A DNA stretch of 64,000 bases from Cellulomonas xylanilytica (GTDB lineage Bacteria; Actinomycetota; Actinomycetes; Actinomycetales; Cellulomonadaceae). Location of the stretch: positions 1 to 64,000 of the forward strand of contig NZ_BJUB01000010.1 in NCBI RefSeq assembly GCF_007989805.1. The letters run 5' to 3'. A model generated the notes under the pieces. The model was given only the letters and a program-made list of their open reading frames with translations, was not told where the DNA came from and ran no database searches. Made by a program: the position numbers and the translations under genes. Every line of letters starts with the position of its first letter. Within the stretch, counting starts at the first letter, position 1. Positions 58,000-64,000 of the stretch are shown in pieces.

Positions 58000-58619
58000 G
58001 GGGCCGTGGGCTCCGTGCTCTGCAGCTCCCAGACCAGGTCCATGGTGACCTGGGCGCCCTGGAGGGCGTCGATCTGCGCCTGGGTCAGGCCCGTGGTGTC
58101 GAACGTCCACGTGCCGCGGTAGGTGCGCGACTCGCCGGGCGTCCCGGTGGTCTTCCAGACGCCGCCACCGGTGGCGTAGTCGAAGTTGACCTGCGAGAGC
58201 GTCGTCAGCGACTGCGCGGGAAGCGCCCCGGCCGCCGGCGTGAAGCCGGTGCAGTCGTCGAACGAGCCGCCCGTGCCCTGCTCGACGCGGAAGCGGATCC
58301 GGTCGGCGAGCGCCGAGCCGGAGGTGCGCAGGTTCTGGGCGTAGGAGCGGACCTCGCCCGGGACGGTCGAGCCGGAGGTCACGACGAGGCACTTCTCGCC
58401 GGTCTGGCCGGGGACGAGGCCGGTCACCGTGAAGCCGGCACGGCCCTGGTCGTCGTCGGTCAGCAGCACCTGACCGGTGCTCCACGAGTTGCCCGCGTTG
58501 CGGGTGGTCGCGGTGAAGGCAGCCGTCGAGCTCTGCCAGACGAGCGCCCCGGCGGCGAGGATCGCCACGGGTGCCGCGGCCAGTGCGGTGGCGCGACGGA
58601 ACGTACGGGATGGTGCCAT
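57996..58619 (-). CDS. SipW-dependent secreted protein, TasA/camelysin-like
   Basis: 207 aa. The N-terminus has a hydrophobic stretch (ALAAAPVAILAAGALVW) followed by SSTAAFTATTRNAGNSWSTGQVLL, the typical SipW-dependent signal peptide, and a beta-rich domain with two Cys (KCLVVTSG and DDCTGF). It should be exported and cut by the fused signal peptidase encoded next, then act as a surface fibre or matrix protein; this function is inferred. ATG 58619 was chosen at the signal peptide; a start 34 codons upstream would add a non-signal extension. Stop overlaps the next gene. Confidence 0.85.
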   Translation of the reverse strand: MAPSRTFRRATALAAAPVAILAAGALVWQSSTAAFTATTRNAGNSWSTGQVLLTDDDQGRAGFTVTGLVPGQTGEKCLVVTSGSTVPGEVRSYAQNLRTSGSALADRIRFRVEQGTGGSFDDCTGFTPAAGALPAQSLTTLSQVNFDYATGGGVWKTTGTPGESRTYRGTWTFDTTGLTQAQIDALQGAQVTMDLVWELQSTEPTAP

Positions 58620-58830
58620 GCGAGTGATGCCCCCTGAGTCATGGGGACGCGATGCACGCCCCCCGGTCGTGTCGCGGGAAACGCTAAGCGAGCGCTTTCC
58701 GAGCGCGCTAGTACCCTTCATGTGACCTAGGCAACTGGGAGGTCGCGCTGCAGGTCGCGACCCCGTCGGCGGACCGATTTGTGAGCGAGGTCACACGCAG
58801 GACGGCGCCAGCAGGGGCGGACCGGCTCGC

Positions 58831-59883
58831 TCACTGCGTCGCGGCGAGGAACTCCCGGATCTCGGTGACGGTCTCGTCGGGGGCGTCGAGATAGATCAGG
58901 TGGGCGCCGTCCAGCAGGACGACCCGGCTGTCCGGGTGCTCGCTGGAGACGGCCTCGTGGACCTCCACCCAGTCGGGCATGCTGAACTCCTCCGCGAGCG
59001 CGACCGAGTCCTCGGCCAGCACCATCAGCGTGGGGATCGCGGCATCGAAGCGGTGACCCGTCAGCGCGAGGTCGTTGCGCACCGCCCAGCTCCCCTCGTC
59101 GTCGAGCAGGCGCAGGTCCAGCCGCGTGTTGTCCAGCAGCCAGTCGCGGTCCTGCTCCGCCTCGTCGAGCAGCGGGTTGGCGGGCAGCAGGCTCGAGTCG
59201 TCGCCGTTGACCCACCGGTCCACCCGCACGAGCCCGACGAACCGCGCCACCGTCATCGCGGGGTGGAGCCCTCCGTCCGCCGAGACGTCGCCCTCGTAGT
59301 CCTCCGGGGCCTGCTGACCCGGCGAGGTGCTGTCCAGTCCCACGAACCCGGCGACCTCGTCGGGGTAGAGCTCGGCGAACTCGAGCGCGTAGAGACCCCC
59401 GAGGGAGTGCGCCACCAGCACGTACGGGCCCTCGACGCCCGCGCCGTGCAGAGCGGCGTGGATCTCGGTGGCCACGTTCACGTTCGTCCGGTCCTTCGCC
59501 GTCGTGCCGGAGAAGCCGTAGCCCAGGTAGTCGACGGTGGCGATGTTGACGTCCTGCGCGAGGGGCTCCCAGACGCTCTCCAGCTCGTAGTACGCGCTGC
59601 CGAGGCCCATGCCGGCCAGGAACACCAGCGTGGGCTCACCGGGGTGGTCCGCGCGGGAGTAGACGTGCATCCTGGCGCCGTCGTCGTCCACCTCCACCAG
59701 CTCCCCCGGGACCTCGAGCCGGGCGAGGCCCACGGCGTTGGCCGCCTGGTTGACGCCCGTGAGGACGAGCAGCAGCGCGAGCACAGCCGCGAGCACGCCG
59801 ACGACCGTGCGGAGCAGGCGGCGGGCCCACCTCCGTCGACGCGTCGGTCGTGGCACCGCGGGAGCGACGACAGGTTCGGTCAT
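58831..59883 (-). CDS. Membrane-anchored alpha/beta hydrolase
   Basis: 350 aa. An Arg-rich start and one membrane segment (TVVGVLAAVLALLLVLTGV, residues about 25-45) anchor the protein, with the hydrolase domain outside. The fold shows LVFLAGMGLGS, the nucleophile elbow VAHSLGG, and the acid/His tail with GAHLIYLD. It is of the same general type as membrane-linked epoxide hydrolase/haloperoxidase-like enzymes; the substrate is unknown. ATG 59883. A LuxR-family gene lies upstream on the same strand, 65 bp away. Confidence 0.85.
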   Translation of the reverse strand: MTEPVVAPAVPRPTRRRRWARRLLRTVVGVLAAVLALLLVLTGVNQAANAVGLARLEVPGELVEVDDDGARMHVYSRADHPGEPTLVFLAGMGLGSAYYELESVWEPLAQDVNIATVDYLGYGFSGTTAKDRTNVNVATEIHAALHGAGVEGPYVLVAHSLGGLYALEFAELYPDEVAGFVGLDSTSPGQQAPEDYEGDVSADGGLHPAMTVARFVGLVRVDRWVNGDDSSLLPANPLLDEAEQDRDWLLDNTRLDLRLLDDEGSWAVRNDLALTGHRFDAAIPTLMVLAEDSVALAEEFSMPDWVEVHEAVSSEHPDSRVVLLDGAHLIYLDAPDETVTEIREFLAATQ

Positions 59884-59948
59884 GGCTGCAGACTCGCAGG
59901 TGGGAGGCCATCACCGCACCGGACGCCACGGGATGGCACCCCGCCTCG

Positions 59949-60728
59949 TCACCGCGCGCGTGGGCGCAGGACCGTCGGCGCGTGCGGCAGCGCGATGGAC
60001 GCCGCGGCGGCAGCGCTGTGCACCCCCATCCGCTCGCGCACGTGCTCCAGGTGCTTGCGGACCGTCGAGACCGCCACGACGAGGCGCGCGGCGATCTCGG
60101 CGTGACTGAGTCCCGAACCCACCAGGGCGAGCACCTCCCACTCGCGGCTCGTCAGCTCGGGGACACCGGCGCGGCGACGCTCGGCGTCGAGCCAGATCTC
60201 CTGCACGTGCGGCCGCAGCAGTGCGACCACCTGACGGTCCCGCTCGTCGAAACCGGGCCACTCGCGCCGGGCGAGGAGGACCCTGCGGACCACGCCGGGC
60301 GCAGCCGGCAGGGACAGGATCATGTGCGTCCGGATGTCGCCGAACCACCGTCGCCGCGCGTCGTCCTCGTCCGCGGTGGCGACGAAGTCGGTGGTGGTCA
60401 CGATGCTGGTGAGGTCCCCGGTGCGCTGCGGGTAGCTGCACAGCGGGTGGGTCCACCACTCGCTGAACCAGCCGTCGGGCTCGTCGTACTCCGTCTCGGT
60501 CGTGGACCAGTGCTCGCCCGCGTCGAGGACCACCTGCTCGTGGTCCCAGCGCAGCTGGCCGGGCGCATAGCTCGTGTAGGTGACGAGCGTGTCGCGGCCC
60601 AGCAGGTCAGCGAGCCCGTCGAGCAGCGCCCACGGCAGGTCGGGGCCCGGCTCGTCGTGGTACGCGTCCGCGATGAGGCGGACGAGCGCGTCGCCGTCCC
60701 CCGCGTGCAGCTGGCCGATGGGATCCAC
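59949..60728 (-). CDS. LuxR-family transcriptional regulator
   Basis: 259 aa. The C-terminal LuxR helix-turn-helix is clear (ELTSREWEVLALVGSGLSHAEIAARLVVAVSTVRKHLEHVRERMGV). The first 180 residues form a separate sensory domain of PAS/GAF size, rich in Trp and acidic residues, with no receiver Asp signature. GTG 60728 follows GGAGGAG. It may regulate the downstream hydrolase and/or the divergent small secreted protein gene. Target unproven. Confidence 0.88.
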   Translation of the reverse strand: MDPIGQLHAGDGDALVRLIADAYHDEPGPDLPWALLDGLADLLGRDTLVTYTSYAPGQLRWDHEQVVLDAGEHWSTTETEYDEPDGWFSEWWTHPLCSYPQRTGDLTSIVTTTDFVATADEDDARRRWFGDIRTHMILSLPAAPGVVRRVLLARREWPGFDERDRQVVALLRPHVQEIWLDAERRRAGVPELTSREWEVLALVGSGLSHAEIAARLVVAVSTVRKHLEHVRERMGVHSAAAAASIALPHAPTVLRPRAR

Positions 60729-60891
60729 CAGCTCCTCCCCCCGCTCGGGCCCCGCCCTCCTTCGACGGTAGACCCGCACCCGTGCCCGAGACATACGCCC
60801 GGATGCGAATGTTCGCGCCGTGCCCGGGCGGGCAGCGTGTGGCGTCGAGGGACCGGAGGACCGATCCCGAGGACGCGAGGAGATGACGACG

Positions 60892-61119
60892 ATGAAGGCA
60901 TCGGGGCGAGCGACGGCGGGGGCGGGAGCGGTGGTGGTCCTGGCGTGCATGACGTTCGGCGGAGAGGGTTCCTGGGGTGCCGCTCAGCCGAGCCGGCCCA
61001 CGAGCGCGGTCGTGTCGGCCGCGTCCCCCTCCACGTGCGGCGAGCCCGGGACCGGCACAGCCGTCCCGGGGAAGGCCGGGCCAGGACGGCACGTGCCAGG
61101 GACGATGCGGGCCGTGTGA
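60892..61119 (+). CDS. Possible small secreted protein, 75 aa
   Basis: 75 aa from ATG 60892, with AGGAG 9-10 nt upstream. The N-terminus MKASGRATAGAGAVVVLACM could be a signal peptide, followed by a Ser/Ala/Pro-rich tail with one further Cys. I do not recognise it, and the open frame extends further upstream. It is divergent from luxR and followed by 76 bp before the convergent arsM gene. The prediction is weak. Confidence 0.35.
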   Translation: MKASGRATAGAGAVVVLACMTFGGEGSWGAAQPSRPTSAVVSAASPSTCGEPGTGTAVPGKAGPGRHVPGTMRAV

Positions 61120-61195
61120 CGTTGCGAGCGTCTTGCCGGAACCTCGTCGCCCTGCGACCTCGTCGCCCGGCCGTGGGCGACGAGGTCCGGATCCC

Positions 61196-61936
61196 TCAGA
61201 CCGACGGGACCGGCTTGCGGGCGCGGACGACGGCGCCGTGCATGCCGTCCGCCACCTGGTGCGTGAAGGTGACGTCCGCGTCGGCGAACCCGGCGTCGGC
61301 GAGGCCCGCGAGGTACTCGGAGCGGGACAGGGCACCCGCGATGCAGCCGACGTAGGAGCCGCGCTCCGCACGCTGGTCGGCGGTCAGGTGGTCTTCCGCC
61401 ACGACGTCGGAGATGCCGACGCGGCCGCCCGCGGCGAGCACCCGGAACACCTCGGCCAGGACGGCCGGCTTGTCCGGGGAGAGGTTCACGACGCAGTTGG
61501 AGATGACCACGTCGACCGAGCCGTCGTCGAACGGCAGCTCCTCGATGGTGCCCTTGCGGAACTCGACGTTGGTGGCGCCGGCCCTCGTCGCGTTGGCGCG
61601 GGCGAGCTCGAGCATCTCGTCGGTCATGTCCACGCCGTAGGCGAAGCCGGTGGGTCCGACGCGCCGGGCGGACAGGAGCACGTCGATCCCGCCGCCCGAG
61701 CCGAGGTCGAGCACGCGCTCGCCCGGCGCGAGCTCCGCGACGGTCAGGGGGTTGCCGCAGCCGAGCGACGCGGTGACCGCCTCGACGGGCAGGTCGGCGA
61801 CGTCGGTCGCGTCGTAGAGCGCCTGACCGAAGCTCTCGTCGGCCGGGCCGCACGACCCGCCGCAGCACCCCTCACCTGCCGGTTGTACCGCTGCGAGGGC
61901 GTAGCGCTGGCGGACCTGCTCGCGGACGTCATCCAT
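61196..61936 (-). CDS. arsM: Arsenite methyltransferase
   Basis: 246 aa. SAM-binding motif LDLGSGGGIDVLL near residue 76 and motif IV region VISNCVVNLSPDKPAVL. The characteristic cysteines are present: CCGGSC at 24-29, SLGCGNP near residue 60, SNCVVN near 148 and YVGCIAG near 197. It should methylate As(III) to volatile or less toxic forms in the cytosol. ATG 61936 follows GGAGGAG. It diverges from arsR, and an ATTGAYG..TGTCGAT motif precedes each gene. Confidence 0.93.
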   Translation of the reverse strand: MDDVREQVRQRYALAAVQPAGEGCCGGSCGPADESFGQALYDATDVADLPVEAVTASLGCGNPLTVAELAPGERVLDLGSGGGIDVLLSARRVGPTGFAYGVDMTDEMLELARANATRAGATNVEFRKGTIEELPFDDGSVDVVISNCVVNLSPDKPAVLAEVFRVLAAGGRVGISDVVAEDHLTADQRAERGSYVGCIAGALSRSEYLAGLADAGFADADVTFTHQVADGMHGAVVRARKPVPSV

Positions 61937-61951
61937 GATGTCTCCTCCGAT

Positions 61952-61967
61952 ATTGATGCTTGTCGAT
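61952..61967 (+). promoter_or_regulatory. Putative ArsR site on the arsM side
   Basis: ATTGATGCTTGTCGAT matches the element on the arsR side (reverse complement of 62011-62026) at 13 of 16 positions. It sits about 16 bp upstream of the arsM start. Confidence 0.5.
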
Positions 61968-62010
61968 GCGTACAGGCCGACTCTGCATCAGGACATTCAC
62001 GCCTGTCAAT

Positions 62011-62026
62011 ATCGACATCCGTCAAT
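62011..62026 (-). promoter_or_regulatory. Putative ArsR site on the arsR side
   Basis: ATCGACATCCGTCAAT is the partner of 61952-61967 on the opposite strand and overlaps the arsR -35 element. Confidence 0.55.
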
Positions 62027-62040
62027 CTCCGCGGCATACT
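62012..62040 (+). promoter_or_regulatory. arsR promoter
   Basis: TCGACA (62012-62017, 5 of 6 of the -35) and CATACT (62035-62040, 4 of 6 of the -10) are 17 nt apart. The -10 ends 6 nt before the arsR ATG, so the mRNA is probably leaderless. The ArsR site covers the -35. Confidence 0.6.
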
Positions 62041-62046
62041 CGCCAC

Positions 62047-62412
62047 ATGCCTCTCGACCTCCTGCCCGTCTCCGCCCCGGCCACGTGCTGCACGCCCGCC
62101 GCCAGCCCGGCGATCAGCGAGCAGGACGCCGTGCAGCTCGCCCGCACGCTCAAGGCGCTGGCCGACCCCGCACGGCTGCGGCTGCTGTCCCTCATCGCCG
62201 CCCAGGACGGCGCGGAGGCGTGCGTCTGCGACCTCATCGAGCCGGTCGGGCTGAGCCAGCCGACGGTGTCCCACCACCTGAAGGTGCTCACCGACGCCGG
62301 CCTGGTCACCCGGGAGAAGCGGGGCGTCTGGGCCTGGTTCGCGCTCGTGCCCGGCGCGCTCGAGCAGGTGACGTCCCACCTGGGCGCCCACCTCACGGGC
62401 AGGCCCGCATGA
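62047..62412 (+). CDS. arsR: ArsR-family arsenite-responsive repressor
   Basis: 121 aa. HTH with EPVGLSQPTVSHHLKVLTDAGLVTREKRGVWAWFAL. The cysteines C14-C15 (ATCCT) plus C59 and C61 (CVCD) resemble the arrangement of Corynebacterium glutamicum ArsR, where an N-terminal Cys pair and a Cys of the DNA-recognition region bind As(III). ATG 62047 is leaderless by promoter position. It is divergent from arsM, with matching operators in front of both, and its stop overlaps the acetyltransferase start (ATGA). Confidence 0.93.
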   Translation: MPLDLLPVSAPATCCTPAASPAISEQDAVQLARTLKALADPARLRLLSLIAAQDGAEACVCDLIEPVGLSQPTVSHHLKVLTDAGLVTREKRGVWAWFALVPGALEQVTSHLGAHLTGRPA

Positions 62413-62918
62413 CGGTCCGCGTCAGCCCGCTCACGGCCGAGCACTGGCCCGAGGTCGAGCGCATCTACGCCGCCGGGATCGCGACCGGGCACGCCACCTT
62501 CGAGGCGGCGCCGCCGACCTGGGACGCGTTCGACGCCGGCAAGGTGCGCGAGCACCGGTTCGTCGCCCTCGACGACGACGGCCGGGTCCTCGGCTGGGCA
62601 GCGGCCTCCCCCGTGTCCGACCGCTGCGCGTACGCCGGGGTGATCGAGCACTCCGTGTACGTCGACCCGGCGGCGCACGGGCGTGGCGTCGCCAGGACCC
62701 TCCTCGACGCGCTGCTCGGGTCGGCGGCCGCCGGCGGGGTCTGGACCGTGCAGGCCGGCATCTTCCCGGAGAACTCGGCGAGCATCGCGCTGCACAGCGC
62801 CGCCGGGTTCCGGGTCGTCGGCACGCGCGAGCGGCTCGGCCGGATGACCTACGGGCCCCTCGCCGGTCGGTGGCGAGACGTCGTCCTCATGGAACGACGC
62901 CTCGACACCGACGGCTGA
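62409..62918 (+). CDS. GNAT N-acetyltransferase, ArsN1/phosphinothricin-acetyltransferase-like
   Basis: 169 aa. The pattern IYAAGIATGHATFEAAPPTWDAFD, YAGVIEHSVYVDPAAHGRGVARTLLDALL and NSASIALHSAAGFRVVGTRERLGRM is the PAT/ArsN1 family fold. Members N-acetylate the amino group of phosphinothricin or the arsenical antibiotic arsinothricin. The ATGA overlap with arsR and the arsM neighbour favour an arsenic-linked substrate, but methionine sulfoximine- or phosphinothricin-type activity remains possible. It converges on an aldo/keto reductase with a shared weak hairpin. Confidence 0.85.
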   Translation: MTVRVSPLTAEHWPEVERIYAAGIATGHATFEAAPPTWDAFDAGKVREHRFVALDDDGRVLGWAAASPVSDRCAYAGVIEHSVYVDPAAHGRGVARTLLDALLGSAAAGGVWTVQAGIFPENSASIALHSAAGFRVVGTRERLGRMTYGPLAGRWRDVVLMERRLDTDG

Positions 62919-62933
62919 GACCGGCCCTCAGGC
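62912..62933. terminator. Weak shared terminator between arsN-like and AKR genes
   Basis: GGCTGAG and CTCAGGCC pair imperfectly across both stop codons. The stem is short; termination may be Rho-dependent. Confidence 0.35.
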
Positions 62934-63914
62934 CTCGTCGAGCCGCACCCGCAGCGAGTCGTCGAGCACGAGGTCCAGCGCGCCGAGGGACTCGTCGAGC
63001 TGCGCGACCGAGTGCGCGCCGACGATCGGGATGACCGGGGTGGGCCCGCCGAGCAGCCACGCGAGCGCGACCTGGTTGGGGGTGGCCCCGAGGTCGCGCG
63101 CGACCTCGTGCAGCACCTCGACCCGGCGGCGGCTGCTCGGGTGGTCGGCGCCGCCGAACAGCGGCTTGTCCGCGCGCGTGTACGCACCCTGGTGCAGCGG
63201 CGAGTACACGGTCACGGCGAGCGGCGGCCGGCCGTCCACCCCCGTGGACGCCGCGTAGTCGAGCATCCCGCCCGTGACCCAGTTGGACCGGAACGGCGTC
63301 GGGCTCGGGTAGACGTAGCCACCCTGCTGCTGGACGACGCCGTACGGCTCGACGCCCAGGCGAGCCGCCGTCTCGCGCGCCTCGACGACCCGCCAGGTGG
63401 TGACGTTCGAGATCCCCGGCACCCCGACGACCCCGTCCACCACGAGCTTGCCGAAGGCGCCGACGGTCTCCTCGAGCGCGGTGTCGCGGTCGTCGACGTG
63501 CCCGTAGAGGACGTCGAGCCGGTCCACGCCCAGGTGGCGGAGGCTCGTCGCCGCCTCGCGGTGGATGGTCTCGGCGGCCAGGCCCTGGTAGTTGGTCGGC
63601 GGGGTGCCCGACAGCGGCAGCGCCGGGTCCTTCTTGGCGGCACCGCACTTGGTCGCGATGCGGACCTGGTCGCGCAGCCCGCGCGACGCCAGCCAGGCGC
63701 CGATGACGTCCTCGCTCTCGTGGCCGTGGCCACCCGCGTCCCAGGCGTTGTAGTTGTTCGCGGTGTCCAGGAACGTGCCCCCGGCGTCGACGAAGCGGTC
63801 GAGGACCTCGAAGGCCGTCTCACGCGGGGTGTGCGTGCCGAAGTGCATGGTGCCCAGGCACAGGACGCTGACGTCCGTGGAGGTGGGCCCGGACCCGATG
63901 GTGCGCTGCTGCAT
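62928..63914 (-). CDS. Aldo/keto reductase
   Basis: 328 aa, (beta/alpha)8-barrel. Catalytic tetrad D50, Y55 (DTANNY), K89 (IATKCG) and H139 (DVLYGHVDD). The C-terminal part (VIPIVGAHSVAQLDESL) is the NADPH-binding region. The LCLGTMHFG start is typical of plant/bacterial AKR members acting on aldehydes or sugars; the substrate is unknown. ATG 63914. Another gene probably begins divergently at the right edge. Confidence 0.92.
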   Translation of the reverse strand: MQQRTIGSGPTSTDVSVLCLGTMHFGTHTPRETAFEVLDRFVDAGGTFLDTANNYNAWDAGGHGHESEDVIGAWLASRGLRDQVRIATKCGAAKKDPALPLSGTPPTNYQGLAAETIHREAATSLRHLGVDRLDVLYGHVDDRDTALEETVGAFGKLVVDGVVGVPGISNVTTWRVVEARETAARLGVEPYGVVQQQGGYVYPSPTPFRSNWVTGGMLDYAASTGVDGRPPLAVTVYSPLHQGAYTRADKPLFGGADHPSSRRRVEVLHEVARDLGATPNQVALAWLLGGPTPVIPIVGAHSVAQLDESLGALDLVLDDSLRVRLDEA

Positions 63915-63983
63915 GGTGCTCTCCTCGTTCGGTGACGGGATCGACGCTAGGCGGGCAGCGGTCCGGGAGTACGGTCCATTCCT

Positions 63984-64000
63984 GTGGCAGACGACCAGAC
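63984..64000 (+). CDS. Possible start of a divergent gene cut by the window end
   Basis: A GTG at 63984 opens a frame (VADDQ) that continues off the window, 70 bp from the divergent aldo/keto reductase. Only 17 nt are visible, so nothing can be said about its product. Confidence 0.2.

Overview
The window is very GC-rich, starts many genes with GTG and packs them with 4-nt ATGA/GTGA stop-start overlaps. It carries actinobacterial markers: NucS, DUF2550, a DivIVA/Scy-like polar coiled coil, an F420-type reductase and a Rho with a long disordered insert. Together with the many intracellular glycosidases this suggests a Cellulomonas-like member of the Micrococcales. The genus is inferred from gene content and style, not from a search.

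Layout. 1-9.6 kb: a thioredoxin-fold/TPR protein, a lipoprotein and a Pro-rich membrane protein (minus strand), divergent from a 751-aa coiled-coil protein with 28 uninterrupted 11-residue repeats; then a four-gene overlapping chain (zinc-ribbon protein, HAD phosphatase, two alpha/beta hydrolases). 9.6-23.5 kb: a glycan-utilisation locus with GH1 beta-glucosidase, GH31 alpha-xylosidase, a LacI regulator, GH42 beta-galactosidase, two ABC permeases, a solute-binding lipoprotein and a GH3 enzyme. All glycosidases lack signal peptides. The enzyme set is what is needed to dismantle xyloglucan oligosaccharides inside the cell, and a shared 16-bp palindrome precedes the main transcription units. 23.5-27.6 kb: an F420-type reductase and an overlapping TetR/YndJ-DUF1990/membrane protein/NagA operon.

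27.6-50.4 kb is the conserved actinobacterial core, all on the minus strand: argS-lysA-hom-thrC-thrB, rho, a PPK2 kinase, rpmE, prfA-prmC-ywlC-tagO/wecA, an atpI-like gene, atpBEFHAGDC, DUF2550 and nucS. Hairpin terminators separate lysA/hom, thrB/rho, rho/ppk2 and rpmE/prfA. 50.4-64 kb is accessory: a CynX-type MFS divergent from a FadR-type regulator, tRNA-Arg(CCG), an AI-2E family permease, an MFS exporter with a metal-sensing ArsR, a VanY peptidase, a SipW-type signal peptidase fused to an ice-binding domain together with its likely substrate, a hydrolase, a LuxR regulator, an arsenic cluster (arsM, arsR, arsN-like) and an aldo/keto reductase.

Most unusual points: (1) the signal peptidase/ice-binding fusion, which has a second SipW-type signal peptide at the junction; (2) the GH42 gene, which has lost its stop codon and stays open for about 1.2 kb antisense through lacI; (3) the local operator set of the glycan locus; (4) the 28-hendecad coiled coil; (5) the CzrA-type alpha-5 metal site in an ArsR with a 30-bp palindrome upstream of its operon; (6) an arsR-arsN pair that may detoxify arsinothricin.
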